A stretch of 39,037 nucleotides of DNA from Acholeplasmatales bacterium (GTDB taxonomy: Bacteria; Bacillota_I; Bacilli_A; Acholeplasmatales; Acholeplasmataceae). The notes under the pieces were generated by a model. It was not told the DNA's origin. It searched no databases and saw nothing but the letters and a program-made list of their open reading frames with translations. The position numbers and the translations under genes are program-made. Below are positions 32,890 to 39,037 of this stretch, piece after piece; within the stretch, counting starts at the first letter, position 1, and each line of letters opens with the position of its first letter. The DNA lies in contig JAITXT010000013.1 of NCBI GenBank assembly GCA_031284585.1, positions 1-39,037 on the forward strand, given 5' to 3'.

Positions 32890-34918
32890 TCTAATTTATT
32901 ATCTTTTTTTTCTTTTTATTATTATTCTTGTAGTTCTAAATTACTTATATTTATTTTTTCTTGGATTTTATTTACTTTTATTTAGAAAGAAACTTAAATT
33001 TAGGGTCATTCTTATCTTAGGATTATCATTTTTTTTATATTTTTATCTTTTTGATCTTAGTGCTAAAGAGATAAAAGACGTTGTTGTTATCTCTAAAGTT
33101 GAAAAAACAATTTATGAAAATAGAAATTATATTAGATATCGGGGACATAATTATTTTTTAGATTATAATAATCAGTATGAAGTAGGTGATAATCTATATG
33201 TAGAGGGGACTGTTAAAAAATACCCAGAGAATACTATTCCTTTTGGATTTAATAGTTTTCTATATAATAAATCACAAAATATTTATGGAGTAATTGAAAT
33301 TAAAGAAATAAAATTTATTGAGGAGAAAAAAGATAATTTTTATTTACTAAGAAATATTTTAATTGAAAGATTAGAAGATAATTTTCAAAATGATCCTTTT
33401 TTAAGATTATTTATTTTTGGTGAAAATACATTTTCAGCAAATGAAAAAGAGGCATTATCGGATTTAAATATCCTTTATTTAATGCGTTTAACAGCGATAA
33501 ACATTTATTTTTTATTAACAATTCTAGAATATATATTAATTCATTTCAATCTTAAGGATAAATATAAAAATATATTTATTTTTGGATTACTTTTTGTTTT
33601 TCTATACTTATATGAATTTAGTGCAGCAATCTTAAGAATAATATTACTTTATTTGATAAAAAAGATGAATAAGAAATTTTTTCTTAATTTAAGGGGAATA
33701 GAAATTTGCTTTTTAGGATATATAATAACCTTTATTCTAATTCCCTTTTCAATTTATAATAACTATATATTTGTTAGTTTCTTGATTAATTTCTTTTTGA
33801 TTTTTGTTATTGATATCAAAAAAGTGAGACTAAAAAATAAAATCTATGAACAAGGGATTATTAACTTGATTATAATTCCTTTTACGAAGATAATATCAAT
33901 TTTAGGGATTCTTTTTAATTTTATTTTTTATTCTCTTATTCTCTATTTTATTTTTCCACTTTCGATAGTTTCTTTTCTTCATCCTATTATTTATAGTTAT
34001 ACAAGAATTATCTTTGATTATTTTAGTCTATTTGTTATGAAACTTAATTCTCTAAACTTTATCATTTATTTACCAGCTATGATAGAACCGCTAATATTTT
34101 TTTATTATCTATTACTTTCTTATTTCTTTCTTAATCTAAAAAAGGTAAAGTATTTACTTATTTTATTAATTCCTTACGTAGTTACTATTTTAAAAAATGA
34201 GTATTCCAATGGATTAAACGTTTATTTTCTTGATGTAGGTCAGGGGGACTCTACTGTTTTAATTGAAAATGGAAAAGTTATTCTAATCGATAGTTTTAAT
34301 GGCACAATAGAATTTCTTCACGATATGGGGATCTATAAAATAGATTTAATTATTTTTACGCATCCTGATTCAGATCATATTTTAAATATTAAAAGGTATA
34401 GAGAGGAGTTCTTAACTAATAATATTAGAATTAATCCATATGATAATTATCCAATTGAAGGAATTAAAACTTTTGGAGGTGTAGGTGATAAAATTGGGAA
34501 TATGAAACTTTTATTCTTGCATCCAAGTTCTAAAATGGATAATGTAAATGACAATAGTTTAGTGGTACTAATAGAGTATTTTGAATTTAGTCTACTTTTT
34601 ACAGGGGATATTGGGATAGAATCTGAGAAAATAATAATCACTCTTTATAGTTATATCCCCAAAATAACTTTATTAAAAGTTCCCCATCATGGATCTAGTA
34701 CTTCTACTAGCAAGGAATTTATTGATTTTATAGGAGCGAAATATGCAGTTATTAGTGCAGGATACAAAAATAAATATAAACATCCCCATCTAAGTACATT
34801 AGATACCCTTCGAAATACTAAAATTTTTATTACAAATGAGTATGGTACTATAATTTTTAATTTTAGTAATGGTACTTATGATGTTAAAAGTAGTTTAAAA
34901 TACAAAAAAGAATATTAA
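32855..34918 (+). CDS. comEC: ComEC/Rec2-type DNA uptake channel
   Basis: ComEC forms the membrane channel and nuclease for DNA uptake. N-terminal membrane helices (about 12-65) are followed by an OB-like domain with PFGFNSFLYNKSQNIYG, the polytopic competence domain (about 165-445), and a metallo-beta-lactamase domain with LDVGQGDST, HPDSDH (H503-H508), TGDIG and PHHGSSTS. In the competence domain the usual HLLAISGLH region reads LYLMRLTAINIYFLL, which is degenerate. TTG at 32855 has GGAG 9 nt upstream; no alternative ATG lies near the N-terminus. comEB is missing. Confidence 0.93.
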   Translation: MRKLKIIFTSLDLIYYLFFLFIIILVVLNYLYLFFLGFYLLLFRKKLKFRVILILGLSFFLYFYLFDLSAKEIKDVVVISKVEKTIYENRNYIRYRGHNYFLDYNNQYEVGDNLYVEGTVKKYPENTIPFGFNSFLYNKSQNIYGVIEIKEIKFIEEKKDNFYLLRNILIERLEDNFQNDPFLRLFIFGENTFSANEKEALSDLNILYLMRLTAINIYFLLTILEYILIHFNLKDKYKNIFIFGLLFVFLYLYEFSAAILRIILLYLIKKMNKKFFLNLRGIEICFLGYIITFILIPFSIYNNYIFVSFLINFFLIFVIDIKKVRLKNKIYEQGIINLIIIPFTKIISILGILFNFIFYSLILYFIFPLSIVSFLHPIIYSYTRIIFDYFSLFVMKLNSLNFIIYLPAMIEPLIFFYYLLLSYFFLNLKKVKYLLILLIPYVVTILKNEYSNGLNVYFLDVGQGDSTVLIENGKVILIDSFNGTIEFLHDMGIYKIDLIIFTHPDSDHILNIKRYREEFLTNNIRINPYDNYPIEGIKTFGGVGDKIGNMKLLFLHPSSKMDNVNDNSLVVLIEYFEFSLLFTGDIGIESEKIIITLYSYIPKITLLKVPHHGSSTSTSKEFIDFIGAKYAVISAGYKNKYKHPHLSTLDTLRNTKIFITNEYGTIIFNFSNGTYDVKSSLKYKKEY

Positions 34919-34941
34919 TTCTATTTTTTTTGTTAAATTAA

Positions 34942-34949
34942 TATAAAAT
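34942..34949 (+). promoter_or_regulatory. -10 element directly before holA
   Basis: TATAAAAT lies 7 to 9 nt before the holA ATG, so a transcript starting from it would have almost no leader. No SD-like sequence is present apart from GGG adjacent to ATG. Confidence 0.4.
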
Positions 34950-34956
34950 AAAAGGG

Positions 34957-35934
34957 ATGGGAAAAATAAATTGTTACACATTAGTAGGAAGTGAGAAATT
35001 TCTTCTAAAAAAAGAATTAGATAAATTGTTAGCAAGTTTAAATGAAAATATTGTTCCTTTTTCCTATGACTTAGAAAATACTAGTTTATCAGAACTAGAA
35101 AGTGAATTAGATTCTGCTAGTTTATTTGATGATGAAAAAATAATTATTATTGAAAGTATAGATAAAATAAAAGAATTTACTGATGTAAAGTATAGAGAAT
35201 TTAATTATTTAAAGAATTATTTGAATAAACCAAATCCTTGTATTACTCTAATAATTCTTTATAATTATAAAGGAAATATTTCTAAGGATCTCACTGTCTT
35301 TCATAGTCTTATTACCTCATTTACGAAAGTTATTCAAATTGAACCTAAGGAATCTAATACTAACTTTGATTTTACTAGTGAAATTACCAATAGAGTTACC
35401 GAAAGAAACCTTACTATTTCCAAAGAATCTATTAATTTATTAATTGAGTATTTAGGATCTAATCTCTATATGCTTTTCAATGAATTAGAAAAAATAATTA
35501 CTTATTGTATAGAGAAAAAAACTATAACCCACGAGGATGTTTTACTTTTAATTGATAAACCATTAGAAGAAAAGGCCTATGAATTAACAGGTGCTTTTTT
35601 AAAAAAAGATTCTAAAAAGGCATTAAGAGTTTATCATGATTTTATTTTAGCAAAAATAAGACCTCTAAATATTGTTAGTTTAATTTATAAAGCTATGAAT
35701 GATATTATTTATGTTAAAAAAGCTATTTATAATAATCTTCCTGATGAGATAATTATGGAATACTTGAATATTAAAAAGCCAGGAGCATTATATTATAGAA
35801 AACAAGATGCCTCGAAAATAAAAAATGAATGGATTTCTTCAAAAATGAAAGAATTAAGTAAACTTGATATATCACTTAAGTCTAATAGTGTAAATCCTGA
35901 ACTCCAGGTTGAATTGTTTCTTCTAAAAAAATAA
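34957..35934 (+). CDS. holA: DNA polymerase III subunit delta
   Basis: The delta subunit opens the sliding clamp in the loader complex. The 325 residues begin with a typical NTP-binding-like fold without catalytic motifs: CYTLVGSEKFLLKKELDKLL, then ENIVPFSYDLENT, then DDEKIIIIESIDK. The C-terminal collar is helical (about 200-325). The gene follows comEC as yqeN/holA does in Bacillus, ahead of rpsT. ATG at 34957 has little room for a ribosome binding site and follows a -10-like sequence directly. Confidence 0.92.
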   Translation: MGKINCYTLVGSEKFLLKKELDKLLASLNENIVPFSYDLENTSLSELESELDSASLFDDEKIIIIESIDKIKEFTDVKYREFNYLKNYLNKPNPCITLIILYNYKGNISKDLTVFHSLITSFTKVIQIEPKESNTNFDFTSEITNRVTERNLTISKESINLLIEYLGSNLYMLFNELEKIITYCIEKKTITHEDVLLLIDKPLEEKAYELTGAFLKKDSKKALRVYHDFILAKIRPLNIVSLIYKAMNDIIYVKKAIYNNLPDEIIMEYLNIKKPGALYYRKQDASKIKNEWISSKMKELSKLDISLKSNSVNPELQVELFLLKK

Positions 35935-35950
35935 GGGAGTTTTAAGTAAG

Positions 35951-36622
35951 ATGAAGATTAATGAATATAAAAATGTACTAGTTATAGATTTAGAAACAAG
36001 TGGATTAAGTCCTATTAAGGATACAATAATTGAAGTAGGGTACATTCTTTTTGAAAATAAAGATAATTTCTTTGAGAAAATTAAGGGTGAGAGTTTTTTG
36101 ATTAACTCTACAGATTATCTTGATCCTAGGATAGAAACGCTAACAGGAATTTCTTTAAGTGATATTAAAGAAAGTGGTATAACAGTTGATAAAGCCATTA
36201 TTGAGTTAGATAAAATTCTTTTAGATAAAACATTAGTAGTAGGATATAATTTAAATTTTGATTATTCTTTTTTATATCAACTATATACTAAAAATAATTT
36301 AGAATATAAAGATCTTGATTGTCTAGATCTTATGACTGTCTATAAAGACCATTATCCTTATCCTCATAAATTAGAATCGGCTGCGAATAACTTAGGTCTT
36401 GAAAGGGGTCTTGCTCATAGAGCACTAGGAGATTGCGAAACTACATATAATTTATTAGTTGCATTATTTGAAAATATTGACGCATCAAGCTATATTAATT
36501 ATTTTGGTTATAATCCTAAATATAGTATTCCTTATTGTTATAATAAAAATGTTGTTTTAGTAGCACAAAGATATATGCTTGATGTAAGTAAATATATAGA
36601 TTCATTAAAAAATGACAAATAA
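35951..36622 (+). CDS. DnaQ-like DEDDh 3'-5' exonuclease
   Basis: The exonuclease motifs are IDLETSG (first D, E), VVGYNLNFDYSFL (second D) and HRALGDCETT (H and last D). Residues beyond about 175 form a short tail (to 223) lacking a known domain. It could proofread replication, act as an epsilon-like subunit, or trim RNA or DNA in repair. It sits 16 nt after holA with GGGAG before the ATG, and ends in a terminator shared with rpsT, so it closes the long alaS-to-holA gene run. Confidence 0.92.
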   Translation: MKINEYKNVLVIDLETSGLSPIKDTIIEVGYILFENKDNFFEKIKGESFLINSTDYLDPRIETLTGISLSDIKESGITVDKAIIELDKILLDKTLVVGYNLNFDYSFLYQLYTKNNLEYKDLDCLDLMTVYKDHYPYPHKLESAANNLGLERGLAHRALGDCETTYNLLVALFENIDASSYINYFGYNPKYSIPYCYNKNVVLVAQRYMLDVSKYIDSLKNDK

Positions 36623-36643
36623 AAAAGAGCTTACGCTCTTTTT
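36622..36643. terminator. bidirectional rho-independent terminator between exonuclease and rpsT
   Basis: A 9-bp stem (AAAAAGAGC with GCTCTTTTT) closes a 4-nt loop TTAC; A and T runs flank both sides, so it works in both directions. It overlaps the stop codon of the exonuclease on the left and that of rpsT on the right. Confidence 0.93.
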
Positions 36644-36908
36644 ATAGAGAAACTGAATTAACAAGACTAGAAATTCTTGATTTATGTCTTGCTACATAGT
36701 TTTTATGGAATATTCCTTTCGCTAAACCTTTATCTAACTTCTTAAAAGCAAGAGCTAAGAACTTAGTAGAATTTTCTAGATTCTTCTCAGCAACAGCCTT
36801 TTCAAGATTTTTTAATGCTGTTTTAGTAGAAGACTTGAAACTAATATTTCTTTGATGTCTTTTTTCGTTAGTTAATATTCTCTTTTTTTGTTGTTTAATA
36901 TTCGCCAT
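36642..36908 (-). CDS. rpsT: 30S ribosomal protein S20
   Basis: The 88-residue basic helical protein begins MANIKQQKKRILTNEKRHQR and ends with HKNYVARHKSRISSLVNSV, which is the S20 pattern. S20 binds 16S rRNA in the 30S body. A strong TAGGAGG lies 7 nt upstream of ATG. Its location opposite holA is the same as in Bacillus. It has its own extended -10 promoter, and its stop lies inside the shared terminator. Confidence 0.97.
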   Translation of the reverse strand: MANIKQQKKRILTNEKRHQRNISFKSSTKTALKNLEKAVAEKNLENSTKFLALAFKKLDKGLAKGIFHKNYVARHKSRISSLVNSVSL

Positions 36909-36960
36909 ATATCCTCCTATTTTAATTACTAAAAAAATCTAAACTTTATAAAAGCATTTA

Positions 36961-36969
36961 ATTATATCA
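36961..36969 (-). promoter_or_regulatory. extended -10 (TGA-TATAAT) of rpsT
   Basis: The minus strand reads TGATATAAT about 53 nt before the ATG, a full extended -10 element, leaving a leader of about 45 nt. Confidence 0.6.
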
Positions 36970-37272
36970 TAATTTTAAATTAAATTCCGTAAATTTATCT
37001 TTTAAATAATTTAAAATGAATTTATTTGGTTTTTTAGATATTTAAGAACCTTTTTTTGTGTATTATATAGTTTATTTTCATTTCAATAAGATTTCATTTA
37101 TATTTAACGTTATTATCTAAATAATGTAAAAAAATTAATTAAATTTAATATATCGTTAAGTTATATATTCCAATTGATAATGAAAATTATATAAATTACT
37201 AATTTGATTAAGAGTTTATAAATGCTCAAGAATATTATAAGTATTTATTTATAATATAAATTTGAATAAGTG

Positions 37273-37278
37273 TATAAT
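37273..37278 (+). promoter_or_regulatory. -10 element of the right-end cassette
   Basis: TATAAT preceded directly by TG lies 22 nt before the small ORF at 37295 and 81 nt before the first cassette gene. No -35 is evident. Confidence 0.5.
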
Positions 37279-37294
37279 TAAAGAGAAGGTTTAT

Positions 37295-37342
37295 ATGCTT
37301 ATTAACAAATGTGAAAATAGAATTCAAAAAATGTTAATTTAA
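37295..37342 (+). CDS. possible 15-residue leader peptide
   Basis: ATG at 37295 follows AGAAGG by 5 nt and the frame codes for MLINKCENRIQKMLI before TAA, 11 nt upstream of the next gene's ATG. It begins just after a consensus -10, so it would be the first translated segment of the mRNA. It may be a regulatory leader ORF or chance; there is no family evidence. Confidence 0.3.
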   Translation: MLINKCENRIQKMLI

Positions 37343-37353
37343 AAGGAAAAAAA

Positions 37354-38058
37354 ATGAAAAAAAATTATGTTTTAATTGTTTTGTTGTTATTTGTAACAGT
37401 TTGTTTATCTGCGATGTTTTTAAAAAACGATTCTGAACCAGTAACTAGAAATTTAAATGCTGATTCTTCTAGAAAAGAAAGTCTCAGTTATTTAAATAGT
37501 TTTGATGAAGTTCAATTGGATATTTCAGAGTTCGACTCCACTTTTATTGCATCTAAAAAAGTTAACTCATTATCTGGAGTAGAACTATTAAATACAACTC
37601 TAGAACAGATAAGTGAGTATTCTATTAGTTTTGATGCTACTTATGTACAAGAAGTTGGAATTGTATTTTTTAAGATAAACTTAAATAATAGCACTTCATC
37701 AGTAGACGAAATTGATTTAGTGGGTTTTCCATTTTATAATGAAACGATAGATCAAGTGGATATTAGTTTCGAATATTTTGGAGAGATAATATTAGCTTCG
37801 GATTTATTATATAAATCAGTAGATGAGCAAGCAGCTTCAAATAAAGTATACCTGTTATTAACTGATAATGGAGGAGGAGTTGATAATCCTCCAGTTGTAA
37901 ATGTAACAATGCCAATTCTACAAATCAGTATAGCGATTGTTAATTCTGGAAGTGACTTAATCCAAGAAGCAATAAATCAATTAATTGTGCTTAATCTTGT
38001 TGATTTTGGAGTGATGGTCTTATTCAATACATTTTCGGGAATTTTAAAATGTATATAG
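37354..38058 (+). CDS. signal-peptide protein of the right-end cassette, unknown function
   Basis: The 234-residue protein starts with a basic and hydrophobic segment (MKKNYVLIVLLLFVTVCLSA, 1-20), either a cleaved signal or an N-terminal anchor. The middle is acidic and rich in Ser, Asn and strand-like runs. A glycine turn (NGGGVDNPP, about 171-179) leads to a moderately hydrophobic C-terminal region (about 184-234) ending FSGILKCI with a near-terminal Cys. AAAAGG precedes ATG. It overlaps the next gene by 10 nt, so the products are probably made together. No family is recognised; it may be a substrate or partner of the peptidase-like protein. Confidence 0.7.
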   Translation: MKKNYVLIVLLLFVTVCLSAMFLKNDSEPVTRNLNADSSRKESLSYLNSFDEVQLDISEFDSTFIASKKVNSLSGVELLNTTLEQISEYSISFDATYVQEVGIVFFKINLNNSTSSVDEIDLVGFPFYNETIDQVDISFEYFGEIILASDLLYKSVDEQAASNKVYLLLTDNGGGVDNPPVVNVTMPILQISIAIVNSGSDLIQEAINQLIVLNLVDFGVMVLFNTFSGILKCI

Positions 38059-38909
38059 CTCTTGAAAACTATAAACATAATAAAAATCAATCTTTACCTA
38101 CAGGGGCTTTTAAGAATGGTTATATCGACGATCAAGACCAATTTGGAGGGTGGAAATTTGGGTTTAAAACTTTTGATGAAAATGGATGCGGAGTAATTAG
38201 TCTCTATAATTTTTTGGTTTCTCAAAATAGAACTCCTGATTTAGCATCACTCATATTATTATGTGAGTTAATGAATGCTGATTTAGGACTTGGATACTTG
38301 GGGTTAAATCCGATTAGTAACGAACTAATGAGTTGTGTCTCAAATTTAGTTGCTGCTAGCTTACTTATAATTGGCCCATTACTTCATATTTATTCACCTA
38401 CTATTGCTGAACAAATAACTAATTTGTTAATTTCATTCGAGTTAGAACAAGCAACAGAGTGGTGGCAAGAATTATTGATTAATGCCTCAATTCCAATTCA
38501 GTATGCAGCAATACTTGTTGCAGTTAATGCAGCAATTCCTATTGTTATTTTGGCGGTTAATTTTGTCACTGAATTTTATCCCGAACATTTATGTGGAATA
38601 CCTGATATATTAAGAGTTTTAGGATATCAATCTTTAGATATAACTTACTTAAGTTACGACAGTTCTAATAGTGGGAGAATTGCATTTGGCTATTTCATAA
38701 TCACTTTCTTTAATAAGGTTCCAAATTTTCTAGATTATACTACATTATCCGCTCATACAATATTTATTAAGAGAGAAATACAAAATGAATTATTAATGAC
38801 AACATATAATAATTCTTCTAATAATAAAACAAATTTTTATTCGTTTTATACCGATGAGTATTCTACTCGAAGTTCACAGTTTATTTCTGGGGTAACAATA
38901 AAGGGGTAA
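38049..38909 (+). CDS. papain/C39-like cysteine peptidase fold with a hydrophobic membrane insert
   Basis: Residues 34-60 read GWKFGFKTFDENGCGVISLYNFL, like the nucleophile helix of papain/C39-like and BtrH-type proteins, with C47 as candidate nucleophile. H236 in LSAHTIFIKRE, followed by an aromatic strand (NFYSFYTDEY), fits the catalytic His region. Between them, about residues 95-175 form two or three hydrophobic segments (SNLVAASLLIIGPLLHIYS; YAAILVAVNAAIPIVILAV) inserted before the IPDILRVLGYQ helix. No signal peptide is seen. The protein has 286 residues and unknown function. Peptidase assignment is inferred from motifs; an acyltransferase of the same fold, or an inactive form, is possible. 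Confidence 0.62.
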   Translation: MYIALENYKHNKNQSLPTGAFKNGYIDDQDQFGGWKFGFKTFDENGCGVISLYNFLVSQNRTPDLASLILLCELMNADLGLGYLGLNPISNELMSCVSNLVAASLLIIGPLLHIYSPTIAEQITNLLISFELEQATEWWQELLINASIPIQYAAILVAVNAAIPIVILAVNFVTEFYPEHLCGIPDILRVLGYQSLDITYLSYDSSNSGRIAFGYFIITFFNKVPNFLDYTTLSAHTIFIKREIQNELLMTTYNNSSNNKTNFYSFYTDEYSTRSSQFISGVTIKG

Positions 38910-38913
38910 CATT

Positions 38914-39037
38914 ATGAGAAAAGTCATTATTCCAATAATATTTGTATTAATGTTAATAGGGTTATTTAGTTGTACTGGATATAAATCAATTTTTTACCAT
39001 CTCAGCGAAGAAAATTATATTATTTATGAAAATGAAA
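38914..39037 (+). CDS. partial lipoprotein, C-terminus outside window
   Basis: ATG at 38914 follows AAAGGGG, which overlaps the end of the preceding gene. The visible 41 residues start MRKVIIPIIFVLMLIGLFSC, a lipoprotein signal with lipobox GLFSC (C20), then CTGYKSIFYHLSEENYIIYE. The rest is cut by the window edge. It is the third gene of the cassette and would be displayed on the outer membrane face. Nothing more can be said on function. Confidence 0.8.
   Translation, partial: MRKVIIPIIFVLMLIGLFSCTGYKSIFYHLSEENYIIYENE

Larger units (their letters stand above)
36909..37353. other. AT-rich spacer of about 445 nt between rpsT and the right-end cassette
   Basis: This is the longest stretch without a protein gene in the window and nearly all A and T. 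It holds the rpsT promoter at the left, a probable plus-strand promoter at 37273-37278 and a 15-codon ORF at 37295-37342 at the right. Between about 36980 and 37260 I see no gene, stable RNA or clear repeat; a TAACGTTA palindrome near 37107 is too short to interpret. It may mark the border of an accessory region. Confidence 0.55.

Noticed and set aside
1-39037. Reassignment of UGA to tryptophan, as in Mycoplasma
   Set aside because: TGA terminates many genes at their expected family ends, and Trp is encoded by TGG.
1-39037. CRISPR array, insertion sequence, transposase or phage integrase
   Set aside because: No regularly spaced repeats and no transposase- or integrase-like protein were seen in any frame.

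Overview
This is a strongly AT-rich chromosomal segment from a reduced, wall-less-type member of the Firmicutes/Mollicutes lineage, most like Acholeplasma, Izemoplasma or RF39-type Tenericutes; genus cannot be fixed from the window. TGA serves as a normal stop (alaS, greA, yqeG, yqeH, rbgA, rnhB, mgtC) and never interrupts a reading frame, so the genetic code is standard, unlike Mycoplasma or Spiroplasma. Housekeeping gene order follows Bacillus subtilis, but cell-wall neighbours such as mltG are missing, and secreted proteins are lipoproteins or end in a membrane anchor.

Layout. 1-2600: two coupled membrane-protein genes on the minus strand (one YwaF/TMEM164-like), a zinc-ribbon membrane protein, a tRNA-Arg(TCT) and a small ORF. 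2605-4221: an orphan cytosolic protein and a convergent Cof-type HAD phosphatase. 4304-9291: a tightly overlapping operon of a membrane protein of unknown function, a soluble FtsK/SpoIIIE-type motor, signal peptidase I, RbgA and RNase HII. 9357-13077: CorA, two tandem NrnA-type DHH phosphoesterases and a TtcA-like tRNA thiolase. 13200-15073: MgtC and MnmE. 15077-18243: a lipoprotein divergent from SmpB, patatin lipase and PAP2 phosphatase. 18384-22805: a 1473-residue secreted GH28 pectinase with FnIII and Ig-like modules and a C-terminal anchor, preceded by a cre-like site and a second operator-like palindrome.

22963-36622 is a condensed version of two B. subtilis clusters: alaS-ruvX-yrzB-trmR-trhP1-trhP2-greA, then yqeG-yqeH-rsfS-comEA-comEC-holA, followed by a DEDDh exonuclease and rpsT on the other strand. 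Missing relative to Bacillus are mltG, udk, aroE, yhbY, nadD, yqeK, yqeM and comEB. Most junctions overlap by 4-30 nt. These genes serve tRNA charging and wobble-U modification (MnmE, TrmR, TrhP1/2, TtcA), ribosome assembly (RbgA, YqeH, RsfS) and rescue (SmpB), and DNA uptake and replication.

36909-39037 differs in style: a long AT-only spacer, then a cassette of a signal-peptide protein, a papain/C39-like cysteine-peptidase fold interrupted by a hydrophobic membrane insert, and the start of a lipoprotein. This is the best candidate for an undescribed system. Other notable points are a probable AUU start codon for trhP1, a YqeH with eroded G motifs, leaderless mRNA candidates (corA, holA) and divergent promoters with symmetrical -10 elements.
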